Of a stretch of 47,365 nt of DNA, positions 1 to 7,877 are shown piece after piece. The DNA is from Paracoccaceae bacterium (GTDB taxonomy: Bacteria > Pseudomonadota > Alphaproteobacteria > Rhodobacterales > Rhodobacteraceae). The translations under genes were made by a program, and so were the position numbers. The stretch lies in contig PAQV01000044.1 of assembly GCA_002709405.1 (NCBI GenBank), positions 1 to 47,365 of the forward strand, written 5' to 3'. The first letter of the stretch is position 1. Each line of letters opens with the position of its first letter. The notes beneath the pieces were generated by a model. That model was given only the letters and a program-made list of their open reading frames with translations. It did no database searches and had not been told where the DNA came from.

Positions 1-157
1 AGCCCACCCAGCCCAGGTCACCGCCGCGCAGGGGCAGGTATTTCCGGAACGAGAAGTAGAGCGTCATGATGAGCGGCACGAGCATCCAGCCGAGCAGCAG
101 GACAACGGCGGGCGCCATCATCAGCCGGGCGGCGGAGCGGGAGTGCTGGGTGGCCAT
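1..157 (-). CDS. Sugar/polyol ABC transporter permease, N-terminal fragment
   Basis: Only the first 52 codons lie in the window; the gene continues past the left edge. The translation from the ATG at 155-157 begins MATQHSRSAARLMMAPAVV and runs into a long hydrophobic helix followed by LYFSFRKYLPLRG. That is the usual start of a MalF/UgpA-type inner-membrane permease: a short basic cytoplasmic tail, then the first membrane helix. The GGAATATTCC-like stretch just upstream overlaps a weak purine-rich ribosome site. It follows the polyol-binding protein gene on the same strand, 112 bases downstream, so it should supply one of the two permeases of that transporter (SmoF-like by position). The second permease and the ATPase would lie outside the window. 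The family call is firm; the substrate is inferred from the neighbour. Confidence 0.8.
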   Translation of the reverse strand, partial: MATQHSRSAARLMMAPAVVLLLGWMLVPLIMTLYFSFRKYLPLRGGDLGWVG

Positions 158-233
158 GGGGGAATATCCTCTGCTGGCGGGCAACGGGGCCGCGGTCCGA
201 GGGGGGGATCTTTGGGGGATCTGACGTGCCCGA

Positions 234-251
234 GGGGCGCCGAAGCGCCCC
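234..251 (-). terminator. Intercistronic stem-loop with UUCG tetraloop
   Basis: Read on the minus strand this is GGGGCGC-TTCG-GCGCCCC, a perfect 7-bp GC stem closed by a C(UUCG)G tetraloop. It lies in the 112-base gap after the binding-protein gene and before the permease gene. No U-tract follows, so it is better read as an mRNA-stabilising or processing hairpin than as a full terminator. Such a hairpin would keep binding-protein mRNA more abundant than permease mRNA. Confidence 0.6.
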
Positions 252-269
252 CCGAACAGGGAGGAGGAC

Positions 270-1571
270 TTAGTAGCCCGCGGCTTCCATGGCGTCGGTC
301 GTCAGCGCCTGGGCCTTCTCGAGGGCCTCATCGGCGGTCTGCTGACCGGCCAGTGCGGCAGAGAACTCCTGCCCGACCTCGGTGGCGAAGCCCGCGAATT
401 CCGGGATCGCGACGAACTGGACGCCGACATAGGGCACCGGGTCGACCGTCGGGTTGAGCGGGTCGGCCGACAGGATGGACTTGAGCGTCATGTCGGCAAA
501 AGGCACTTCCTGGTAGGACGGGTTGTCATAGAGCGACTGGCGCGCGCCCGGGGGCACGTTGGCCCAGCCTTCCTTCTCGGCGACCATCTCGATGTAGTCC
601 TTGGACGTGGCCCACTGGATGAACTCCTTGGCCGCGGCCTCGTTGTCGGTGCCGGCTGGGATGCCAAGCGCCCAGGCCCACAGCCAGTTGCCCCGCTTGC
701 CCTTGCCGGTATCCGGCGCCAGGGCAAAGCCGACCTTGTCGGCCACGGTGGATTCGCTGGGGTTGGTCACGAAGGATGCCGCAACGGTGGCGTCGATCCA
801 CATGCCGCACTTGCCCTGCTGGAAAAGCGACAGGTTCTCGTTGAACCCGTTCGACGACGCGCCCGGAGGTCCGGCTTCGTTCATCAGGTCCAGGTAGAAG
901 GTCAGCGCCTCGTTCCATTCGGGGCTGTCGAACTGGGCCTGCCAGTTGTCATCGAACCAGCGCGCGCCAAAGGCGTTGGCCGTGGCCGTCAGGAAGGCCA
1001 TGTTCTCGCCCCAGCCGGCCTTGCCGCGCAGGCAGATGCCGTAGATCTCGTTGTCCTTGTCGGTCATCGCCCGGGCCGCGTCGGCCACGAAGTCCCACGT
1101 CGGCGCCTCGGGCATTTCCAGCCCGGCCGCTTCCATCAGGTCGGTGCGGTACATGATCATCGAGCTTTCGCCGTAGAACGGCGCCGCATACAGCGTGCCG
1201 TCGTGGGACAGGCCGCCGCGCATCGCCGGCAGGATGTCGTCGACGTCGTATTCCGCGCCCAGGTCATCCAGCGGCACCAGCCAGCCGTTCTGGCCCCAGA
1301 TCGGCGTTTCGTACATGCCGATCGTCATGATGTCGAACTGACCGCCCTTGGTCGTGATGTCGGTCGTGACACGCTGGCGCAGGACGTTCTCTTCCAGGGT
1401 GACCCATTCAACCTCGTGGCCGGTCTTGGCCGTGAAATCGTCTGACAGACCCTGCATGCGGATCATGTCGCCATTGTTCACGGTTGCGATGGTGATGGTG
1501 TCCGCCTGTGCGCTGGTCGCTGCCACAAGGCCAAGCGCCGTCGCCGCACGAAGTGCGTTCTTAAGATACAT
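270..1571 (-). CDS. smoE: Sorbitol/mannitol-type ABC transporter substrate-binding protein (SmoE-like)
   Basis: Periplasmic binding protein of 433 residues that delivers a polyol (sorbitol/mannitol type) to an ABC permease. The ATG at 1569-1571 was chosen because it directly follows GAGGGAGGAAC and opens a signal peptide (MYLKNALRAATALGLVAATSAQA, cleaved near residue 23). A longer in-frame start at 1640 would destroy the signal peptide. The mature protein begins DTITIATVNNGDMIRMQGL and contains EENVLRQRVTTD and FDIMTIGMYETPIWG, which I recognise as characteristic of the SmoE/MtlE group of family-1 solute-binding proteins. It is followed by a permease gene on the same strand and preceded by a LacI-type regulator gene with an operator-like palindrome between them. 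The family is certain; the exact polyol is an inference. Confidence 0.9.
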   Translation of the reverse strand: MYLKNALRAATALGLVAATSAQADTITIATVNNGDMIRMQGLSDDFTAKTGHEVEWVTLEENVLRQRVTTDITTKGGQFDIMTIGMYETPIWGQNGWLVPLDDLGAEYDVDDILPAMRGGLSHDGTLYAAPFYGESSMIMYRTDLMEAAGLEMPEAPTWDFVADAARAMTDKDNEIYGICLRGKAGWGENMAFLTATANAFGARWFDDNWQAQFDSPEWNEALTFYLDLMNEAGPPGASSNGFNENLSLFQQGKCGMWIDATVAASFVTNPSESTVADKVGFALAPDTGKGKRGNWLWAWALGIPAGTDNEAAAKEFIQWATSKDYIEMVAEKEGWANVPPGARQSLYDNPSYQEVPFADMTLKSILSADPLNPTVDPVPYVGVQFVAIPEFAGFATEVGQEFSAALAGQQTADEALEKAQALTTDAMEAAGY

Positions 1572-1633
1572 CCGTTCCTCCCTCAGTTTGGATGTGATGG
1601 CGAGACGGTAGCCAAAAACCTGCCGCGCCGTCA

Positions 1634-1668
1634 ATCTCAATTTTACGCGCGTTAACTTTTGTTGAGAT
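1634..1668. promoter_or_regulatory. Nested palindrome, candidate LacI-family operator
   Basis: The 139-base gap between the LacI-type regulator and the binding-protein gene holds an outer inverted repeat, ATCTCAA (1634-1640) and TTGAGAT (1662-1668). Nested inside is TTTTACGCGCGTTAAC (1641-1656), whose core ACGCGCGT is a perfect palindrome. LacI-family operators are typically palindromes centred on CG. It sits 63-97 bases upstream of the binding-protein start, where a repressor could block transcription. A related ACGCGCG site lies upstream of the regulator itself (2826-2838). Confidence 0.5.
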
Positions 1669-1710
1669 CCGCCGGGTTAGACCGCTTCGCACCGGGGAAC
1701 AGGCGCGGTT

Positions 1711-2736
1711 TCAGGCCGAATCGCGCATGACCAGCTTGCCTTCGAACAGCAGGGTCTGGCGGTCGACGGGGCCGTCCTCGATCGAGCGGAACAGGATGTC
1801 TGCCGCTGCCCGCGACACCGATTCGTAGTCCTGGGCCACGGTGGTCAGGGGCGGGCAGGTGAACCGGGCGAAGGGGTGGTCATCCTGCCCGGCAACGCGG
1901 ATGTCGCAGCCCAGCGCATGGCCGACGCGCAGGCCCAGTTCGTAGCAGGCGACCAGGAAGCCGATGGCCAGCCGGTCGTTGCTGCACAGGACGGTCCTGG
2001 TGGGAAAGCGGTTTTCGGACAGGGCCCGCAGCCCCTCGCGATAGCCGATGTCCTCGAAATCCCAGCCCGAGCCTTCGGCCTTGAAGACGAACGGCTCATG
2101 TCCCAGCGACTCCATCGCGGCCAGGTAGCCCTGGCGGCGGCGGTTGGCATTCGGGTTGGCGGGGGTCTTCATTTCGAAGAAACAGGGCGGCTCGCCGGTG
2201 CGGCACAGGTATTCCACCGCCAGCCGGGCAAATTGCGGGTTGTCCGACCCCACGAAGGCCAGGCCAAGATCGGGCAGGCTGCTGTCGAACAGGACCGTCG
2301 GCACGTCGGCGCAGAACTTTTCCACTGCCCCCACGTCCGAGGCCCGCCCCAGCGGGGCCAGCAGAACGCCCGCCGGTTTCATCGACCGCAGCGTGTCGAG
2401 GATTTCGACCTCCAGCGCGGGTTCGCCATGGGCGGAAAACAGGGTCGGGCGGTAGCCGGCGGTTATGCAGCGGTTTTCCAGGTTCCGCGCGATTTCGGCG
2501 AAGAACGGATCGGCCAGGTAGGGCACCACCACGCCGACATTCTTGGTCAGTTTGCGGTTCTGGTTCATCGCGAAGATGTTGGGGCGATAGTCGTATGTCT
2601 CCAGCGCCCTTTCGATCCGCTCGCGGGTCGAGGCCCGGACCGAGGCCGGATCGTTGAAGTACTTGGAAATGGTCGGGCGCGAGATGCCGCTGACGGCGGC
2701 GAACTCTTCCATGTTGCGGATCTTGGTCTCTTTCAT
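1711..2736 (-). CDS. LacI-family transcriptional regulator
   Basis: DNA-binding regulator of 341 residues, likely controlling the adjacent polyol transporter. The N-terminal helix-turn-helix reads MEEFAAVSGISRPTISKYFN followed by a VRASTRERIERAL hinge helix. The rest is a periplasmic-binding-protein-like effector domain beginning KNVGVVVPYLADPFFAEIA. The ATG at 2734-2736 has GGAAGG five bases upstream and starts directly before the DNA-binding helices. An in-frame ATG at 2790 would add 18 residues and cannot be excluded. The recognition helix (SRPTISKYFN) differs from the classical LacI VSxxTVSRVLN, as in many rhodobacteral members. Two related palindromes flank the gene, suggesting control of both itself and the transporter. 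The effector is unknown, probably a polyol or its oxidation product. Confidence 0.9.
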   Translation of the reverse strand: MKETKIRNMEEFAAVSGISRPTISKYFNDPASVRASTRERIERALETYDYRPNIFAMNQNRKLTKNVGVVVPYLADPFFAEIARNLENRCITAGYRPTLFSAHGEPALEVEILDTLRSMKPAGVLLAPLGRASDVGAVEKFCADVPTVLFDSSLPDLGLAFVGSDNPQFARLAVEYLCRTGEPPCFFEMKTPANPNANRRRQGYLAAMESLGHEPFVFKAEGSGWDFEDIGYREGLRALSENRFPTRTVLCSNDRLAIGFLVACYELGLRVGHALGCDIRVAGQDDHPFARFTCPPLTTVAQDYESVSRAAADILFRSIEDGPVDRQTLLFEGKLVMRDSA

Positions 2737-3240
2737 CGCGGCCTTCCAGGGTCTTTCCGGGGTCTTACCGGCGTCTTTCCGGGTGGTCATCCCGGCCAGC
2801 TTCTTTCGCTGGACTTTACCGTTTATTCACGCGCGAAAAAAATCAATGGTGCAGACGTCCAATTTGCGGCGTGTGGCCGGCACTCTGTTTTAGGCGGCCT
2901 TGCCGCAGGGTCAACGCACGGCAGGGTCGCATTTATGCCTATCTGATGAGCGTTTTGTTCCGAATTCGCCCAAAAGCAGCGCATTTGCGACATGGTGATC
3001 GGCGGCCGGTCGCTCATTGATTGAGCGGGACCATGAAAAGCGCGTTCTGTCGGATCGTCTCGATGCGGGCGGGGATGCCGCAAGCGGCGGGGCGTGTGAC
3101 GGCTGTCCGAACGCCAACCCGGCGGCATGTCATGCAACAACAGCAACGATAAGTTGCGGGGGACACGCGGGGTAGACGGGGACGCGCCACATGAGGGCAC
3201 GCCACCTCAAGCCGTGCGATCTGCCCGCGCGGAGGAACAG
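2737..3240. other. Intergenic region between divergent regulator and urtA
   Basis: About 500 bases with no convincing gene; open frames here have poor start sites and atypical composition. It must hold the promoters of the LacI-type gene (leftward) and of urtA (rightward). Visible structure: an AT-rich stretch at 2815-2850 carrying the second ACGCGCG site, and a hairpin at 3008-3031 (CGCTCA-TTGAT-TGAGCG with flanking GGT/ACC pairs). No sigma-54 -24/-12 element with correct spacing was found, although urea transport genes are often nitrogen-regulated. Confidence 0.5.
2826..2838. promoter_or_regulatory. Second ACGCGCG operator-like site
   Basis: TTCACGCGCGAAA is a near-palindrome (10 of 12 positions symmetric) sharing the ACGCGCG core with the site at 1645-1652. 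It lies about 90 bases upstream of the LacI-type regulator start, inside an AT-rich, promoter-like stretch. This suggests autoregulation. Confidence 0.35.
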
Positions 3241-4518
3241 ATGACCCTTCTGAAACAGACCCTTCTTGGCGCCGCCGTGGCGACCGCTGCCGTCCCGGCG
3301 CTGGCCCAGGACGACACCATCAAGGTCGGCGTGCTGCACTCGCTCTCCGGCACGATGGCCATTTCCGAAACGACTCTGAAGGACACCGTCCTGATGATGA
3401 TCGACGAACAGAACGCCAAGGGCGGCCTGCTGGGCAAACAGCTGGAAGCCGTTGTCGTCGACCCGGCCTCGGACTGGCCGCTGTTCGCCGAAAAGGCCCG
3501 TGAGCTGCTGACCGTGCAGGAAGTCGACGTGATGTTCGGCTGCTGGACCTCGGTGTCGCGCAAGTCGGTCCTGCCCGTGATCGAGGAACTGAACGGCCTG
3601 CTGTTCTACCCGGTCCAGTACGAAGGCGAGGAATCGTCGAAGAACGTGTTCTACACCGGTGCCGCCCCCAACCAGCAGGCGATCCCGGCCACGGATTACT
3701 TCCTGGACGAACTCGGCGTCGAGAAATTTGCTCTGCTCGGCACCGACTATGTCTATCCCCGGACCACGAACAACATCCTCGAGGCTTACCTGAAGGACAA
3801 GGGTATCGCCGAGGAAGACATCTTCGTGAACTACACCCCCTTCGGTCATTCCGACTGGTCCAAGATCGTGGCTGACGTTGTCGCGCTTGGCGCGGACGGC
3901 AAGCAGGTCGGCGTGATCTCGACCATCAACGGCGACGCCAACATCGGTTTCTACAAGGAACTGGCGGCTGCGGGCGTGTCGGCTGACGACATCCCGGTCG
4001 TGGCGTTCTCGGTCGGTGAAGAAGAACTGTCCGGCCTGGATACCACCAACCTGGTCGGTCACCTGGCAGCCTGGAACTACTTCCAGTCGGCCGACTCGGA
4101 CGTGAACGACGAATTCGTCGCCGCCTGGAAAGAGCGGATGGGCGACGAGCGTGTGACCAACGACCCGATGGAAGCCACCGTGATCGGCTTCAACCTGTGG
4201 GCCCAGGCCGTCGAAGAGGCCGGCACCACCGAAGTGGACGCCGTGTCCGACGCCATCATCGGCATGGAAACCCCGAACCTGACCGGCGGCACCGCGACCA
4301 TGCTGCCGAACCACCACCTGGCCAAGCCGGTCCTGATCGGCGAGATCACCGAGGACGGCCAGTTCGACATCATCAGCCAGACCGAGGAAGTCCCGGGCGA
4401 CGCCTGGACCGATTTCCTGCCGGAATCGGCTGTCCTGAAGTCGGATTGGAAAGAGCTCGGCTGTGGCATGTACAACACCGAGACCGAAAGCTGCGTCCAG
4501 CTGAAGTCCAACTACTAA
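3241..4518 (+). CDS. urtA: Urea ABC transporter substrate-binding protein UrtA
   Basis: Periplasmic urea-binding protein of 425 residues, first gene of a complete urtABCDE operon. The ATG at 3241 follows GGAGGAACAG and opens a signal peptide MTLLKQTLLGAAVATAAVPALA; the longer in-frame start at 3127 has no ribosome site. The mature protein begins DDTIKVGVLHSLSGTMAISE, the standard opening of UrtA, and contains MFGCWTSVSRKSVLPV and LLFYPVQYEGEESSKN, the urea/short-amide signature of the family. A strong hairpin with a U-tract follows the stop, which should make this message more abundant than the permease and ATPase part. Identity is essentially certain from family motifs and operon order. Confidence 0.96.
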   Translation: MTLLKQTLLGAAVATAAVPALAQDDTIKVGVLHSLSGTMAISETTLKDTVLMMIDEQNAKGGLLGKQLEAVVVDPASDWPLFAEKARELLTVQEVDVMFGCWTSVSRKSVLPVIEELNGLLFYPVQYEGEESSKNVFYTGAAPNQQAIPATDYFLDELGVEKFALLGTDYVYPRTTNNILEAYLKDKGIAEEDIFVNYTPFGHSDWSKIVADVVALGADGKQVGVISTINGDANIGFYKELAAAGVSADDIPVVAFSVGEEELSGLDTTNLVGHLAAWNYFQSADSDVNDEFVAAWKERMGDERVTNDPMEATVIGFNLWAQAVEEAGTTEVDAVSDAIIGMETPNLTGGTATMLPNHHLAKPVLIGEITEDGQFDIISQTEEVPGDAWTDFLPESAVLKSDWKELGCGMYNTETESCVQLKSNY

Positions 4519-4526
4519 GACAAAGC

Positions 4527-4559
4527 CCGGGGCGGTATCCTTGCCGCCCCGGCATTTTT
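4527..4559 (+). terminator. Rho-independent (partial) terminator after urtA
   Basis: CCGGGGCGG (4527-4535), an 8-base loop and CCGCCCCGG (4544-4552) form a perfect 9-bp stem followed by CATTTTT. It lies between urtA and urtB. It probably acts as a partial terminator or 3' stabiliser, giving excess binding protein while some transcription continues into urtB. Confidence 0.8.
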
Positions 4560-4594
4560 CTATAAATTCCAACGATTTCAGGATGCCGGCCTCC

Positions 4595-6544
4595 ATGTTC
4601 AGATCCCTGGTCACCGGGCTCTTCCTGTGTCTTGCCGCCGCGCTGCCGGCCGGGGCGCAGACCTTGCAGGATCTCCTTCAGGAGAACCGCTCGGATATCG
4701 AACGGCCCTCGCGCCGCACCATCGGCCCCGTGATTGCCGAGATCGCTGGATCGGGATTGCCCGGCGTTCAGACCTTCCTGGAGCAATGGGCCGACCGGGC
4801 CATCTACCAGGACGAGGAAACCGGGTTCTTCCATATCGTCGAGACCGATGACGAGGAAACCTACCGGCTTCTGGACCTGGGCACCGGCGAGGTCGTGGCC
4901 GAGAAGAACGAGGATGTGCTTGACCAGCTGCGGCCCAATTCCGGGGTGCGCGGGCTGATCGGGTCAGCCTTGGTGCGGTTCCAGCTGTCGGATCCCGATC
5001 CGGCCCGCCGGCTGGATGCGCTGACCGCGATCCAGCGGGACGGCAACGCCAGCCACCTTGAACCCTTGCGCGCGTCGATCACCGACGAGCCCGATGCCGA
5101 GATCCGCGACCGCAAGGTGGTGCTGGAACGGCTGCTGACCGCCAGTTACGACCCCGACAGTGCCACCCGTGTTGCGGCCATCGGCGACCTGGCGACCTCG
5201 ATTTCGCTGGAAACCCGGGCGGCGCTGAACCCGTTGCTGGCGACGCAGCCGATGCTGGCCAGCGCGGTGCCCGACGGGGCCAATGTGGCCGGGCCGATCA
5301 CCCCGGGCGGGTCCGAGCTGAGCATCGACGCGGCCTACGAGATGATGATCGACGCGGGTCTGGCCGAGCCGTTCCCCGACACCGAGGCGCGCAAGGCCGC
5401 GCTGGTGGCCAACCTGGTCGACGGCCAGGTGGCCGGGGTGCCGGTGGCCTCGCTGGATACGCAAGAAGCGCGCGATGCGGCCTACGTCAAGCTGGCCGCG
5501 ATGGCTGATGTGCCGCCCTGGACGCCGGGTGCGACCCGCGAAACCGTGGTCGAGGGCACCGATTTCGTGGCCGTCTACACCGAACCCGACGCCGAGGTGA
5601 CCACCGCCGCCGAGGCCGCGCTGCATTCGATTTCGGCCCGGGTGGGGGCGAACCAGTTCCTGGACCTGGCGCTGGACGGGCTGTCGCTGGCCTCGATCTA
5701 TTTCCTGGCGGCCATTGGCCTGGCGATCACCTTCGGGGTGATGCGGGTGATCAACATGGCCCATGGCGAGTTCATCATGATGGGCGCCTACACGGGATAC
5801 GTGTTGCAGCAGATCATTCCCAACAACACGGTGTCGATCATCGTGGCGATCCCGATGGCCTTCGCGGTGACCTTCGCGGCCGGGGTGGCGATGGAACGGC
5901 TGGTGATCCGGCATCTTTATTCGCGCCCGCTGGAGACGCTGCTGGCGACCTTCGGGATTTCCATCGCGCTGCAGCAGATTGCCAAGAACATCTTTGGCAC
6001 GCAGGCGCGTCCCCTGACGGCGCCGGGCTGGCTGGACGGGGCCTGGGTGCTGAACGACGTGGTGGGGATCAGCTATATCCGCATCGCGATCTTCGTACTG
6101 GCGCTGATCTTCCTTGTCCTGCTGCTGCTGATCCTGAACCGCACCCGGCTGGGGCTGGAGGTGCGGGCGGTGACCCAGAACCCGCGGATGGCCTCGTCCA
6201 TGGGGATCAACCCGGACCGGATCAACATGCTGACCTTCGGGCTGGGCTCGGGCATTGCCGGGATCGCCGGGGTGGCGATCGGGCTTTACGCGCAGGTGAC
6301 GTCCGAGATGGGGCAGGCCTATATCGTGCAAAGCTTCATGACGGTCGTGGTCGGCGGGGTCGGCAACATCTGGGGCACCCTGCTGGGGGCGACGATGATC
6401 GGCTTCCTGCAGAAGGGGATCGAGTGGTTCAACCCGTCCAACACGCTGGCAGCGCAGACCTACATGATCGTTTTCATCATCATCTTCATCCAGTTCCGGC
6501 CGCGCGGGATCATCGCGCTGAAGGGCCGGGCGGCGGAGGCATGA
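4595..6544 (+). CDS. urtB: Urea ABC transporter permease UrtB
   Basis: Inner-membrane permease of 649 residues. The ATG at 4595 begins a clean signal peptide (MFRSLVTGLFLCLAAALPAGAQ); in-frame ATGs at 4541 and 4583 are alternatives with no better ribosome site. The first roughly 345 residues are a periplasmic extension typical of UrtB. The remainder is a LivH-type BPD_transp_2 permease with ITFGVMRVINMAHGEFIMMG, the conserved opening of the membrane core, and the EAA-like region near VRAVTQNPRMASSMGIN. It pairs with UrtC to form the membrane channel. The gene follows urtA with a terminator-like hairpin in between and precedes urtC after a 106-base gap that carries an intergenic repeat. Confidence 0.95.
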   Translation: MFRSLVTGLFLCLAAALPAGAQTLQDLLQENRSDIERPSRRTIGPVIAEIAGSGLPGVQTFLEQWADRAIYQDEETGFFHIVETDDEETYRLLDLGTGEVVAEKNEDVLDQLRPNSGVRGLIGSALVRFQLSDPDPARRLDALTAIQRDGNASHLEPLRASITDEPDAEIRDRKVVLERLLTASYDPDSATRVAAIGDLATSISLETRAALNPLLATQPMLASAVPDGANVAGPITPGGSELSIDAAYEMMIDAGLAEPFPDTEARKAALVANLVDGQVAGVPVASLDTQEARDAAYVKLAAMADVPPWTPGATRETVVEGTDFVAVYTEPDAEVTTAAEAALHSISARVGANQFLDLALDGLSLASIYFLAAIGLAITFGVMRVINMAHGEFIMMGAYTGYVLQQIIPNNTVSIIVAIPMAFAVTFAAGVAMERLVIRHLYSRPLETLLATFGISIALQQIAKNIFGTQARPLTAPGWLDGAWVLNDVVGISYIRIAIFVLALIFLVLLLLILNRTRLGLEVRAVTQNPRMASSMGINPDRINMLTFGLGSGIAGIAGVAIGLYAQVTSEMGQAYIVQSFMTVVVGGVGNIWGTLLGATMIGFLQKGIEWFNPSNTLAAQTYMIVFIIIFIQFRPRGIIALKGRAAEA

Positions 6545-6560
6545 TGATGGGCGGTGTATT

Positions 6561-6620
6561 GGGGGCGCTGCCCCCGTCCTTCGGACTCCCCCTTGCGTAT
6601 TTGGGCAAAGATGAAGGCAG
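6561..6620 (+). repeat. Intergenic double-hairpin repeat, copy 1 (between urtB and urtC)
   Basis: Order of parts: GGGGGC-GCT-GCCCCC (6561-6575), GTCC-TTC-GGAC (6576-6586), a CCCCC tract, then GTATTTGGGCAAAGATGAAG. The same architecture recurs on the minus strand at 41721-41787 next to folC: GGGGC-GCT-GCCCC, then TTGGCC-TTC-GGCCAA, CCCC, GTATTTG. The second stem has changed on both sides while its TTC loop is kept, as expected for a conserved RNA structure. It sits inside an operon here, so it may be a processing or attenuating element. Confidence 0.65.
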
Positions 6621-6650
6621 GACGTCGGCGCGGGCCGGCTGGAGGGTCGC

Positions 6651-7877
6651 ATGAGACTATCGCTGTTGAGGCAGAACCCGTCGGTTCTGGTGTTCCTTGT
6701 GATCCTGGCGGCCTTTGTCGTGCTGGTGACCTTCGGGTCCGAGGCGGCGGGGTCGGGGTTCATCTCGACGTCTTTCGTCAAGACGCTGGGCAAGACCCTA
6801 TGCCTGGCGATGGCGGCCGTGGCGATGGATATCGTCTGGGGTTACACGGGGATCCTGAGCCTGGGGCATTTCGCGTTCTTCGGGCTGGGCGGATACATGA
6901 TCGGCATGTGGCTGATGTATGCGCGGACCGAAGCGATCGTCGCGGGCTCGCTGGCGCAGGCCGAGCTGCCGCCGACGCCGGTGGAGCTGTCGGATGCGAT
7001 CGCCAGCCAGATCTTTGGCGTGGTGGGCGCGAGCGATTTTCCGGCGATCTGGTATTTTGCCGGGTCGTTGCCGATGCAGCTGTTGTTCGTGGTGCTGGTG
7101 CCGGGCCTGCTGGCGCTGGTGTTCGGCTGGCTGGCGTTCCGGTCGCGGGTGACCGGCGTTTACCTGTCGATCCTGACCCAGGCGATGACCCTGGCCCTGT
7201 CGCTGTACCTGTTCCAGAACGACAGCGGCCTGCGCGGCAACAACGGGTTGTCGGGCCTGCAGAACATTCCGGGCATCGAGGGGCGCGGCCAGGACGTGGT
7301 GTCGCTGTGGTTCTTCTGGAGCTCGGCCGCGGCGCTGGCCCTGACCTACCTGGCCGGGGCCTTCGTGGTATCGGGCAAGTTCGGCAATGTGATCCGGGGC
7401 ATCCGGGACGACGAGGCGCGGGTGCGCTTCCTGGGCTATTCGGTCGAGGGTTACAAGCTGTTCGTCTTCACCCTGACGGCCGTGATCTGCGGCATCGCCG
7501 GGGCCCTCTATTATCCGCAGGCGGGCATCATCAACCCGGCGGAGGTTGCGCCCATCGCCTCGATCTACCTGGCGGTCTGGGTGGCTATCGGCGGGCGTGG
7601 GCGGCTTTACGGCGCGGTCATGGGGGCCGTGGTCGTGTCGCTGATGTCGAGCTGGTTCACCGGGGGCGCGGCGCCCAACATCAACCTTGGGTTCTACACC
7701 ATCGAATGGACGGAATGGTGGCTGGTGCTGTTGGGGCTGGGCTTTGTACTGGTGACCCTGCTGGCGCCGAAGGGGCTGGGCGGGTTGGTCGACCTGATCG
7801 CCCGGCCGAAGGTCGATGACCGCCACGGGGCCGACTACGGGCCCGACAAGGGCGCCAAGCGGGAGGTCGAGCAATGA
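6651..7877 (+). CDS. urtC: Urea ABC transporter permease UrtC
   Basis: Second permease of the urea transporter, 408 residues, LivM-type. The ATG at 6651 follows GGAGGGTCGC. The protein has about ten hydrophobic helices, with the family motif MDIVWGYTGILSLGHFAFFGLGGYMIGMW near residues 60-90 and the cytoplasmic coupling region VIRGIRDDEARVRFLGYSVEGYK, which contacts the ATPase. A 60-residue loop after the third helix (around ARTEAIVAGSLAQAELPP) is usual for UrtC. The stop codon overlaps the urtD start (ATGA at 7874-7877), so translation of the two is probably coupled. Confidence 0.95.
   Translation: MRLSLLRQNPSVLVFLVILAAFVVLVTFGSEAAGSGFISTSFVKTLGKTLCLAMAAVAMDIVWGYTGILSLGHFAFFGLGGYMIGMWLMYARTEAIVAGSLAQAELPPTPVELSDAIASQIFGVVGASDFPAIWYFAGSLPMQLLFVVLVPGLLALVFGWLAFRSRVTGVYLSILTQAMTLALSLYLFQNDSGLRGNNGLSGLQNIPGIEGRGQDVVSLWFFWSSAAALALTYLAGAFVVSGKFGNVIRGIRDDEARVRFLGYSVEGYKLFVFTLTAVICGIAGALYYPQAGIINPAEVAPIASIYLAVWVAIGGRGRLYGAVMGAVVVSLMSSWFTGGAAPNINLGFYTIEWTEWWLVLLGLGFVLVTLLAPKGLGGLVDLIARPKVDDRHGADYGPDKGAKREVEQ

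Noticed and set aside
3121-3136. Possible sigma-54 promoter (GGC...TGC) upstream of urtA
   Set aside because: The GG and GC pairs are 8 bases apart rather than the required 10, and the surrounding consensus is poor.
4964-6793. Minus-strand open frame of about 600 codons across urtB
   Set aside because: Shadow of the real gene; His/Gln/Arg/Pro-rich translation with no domain. Similar shadows lie opposite urtA, the sulfotransferase, the RND gene and the 36810-41645 genes.
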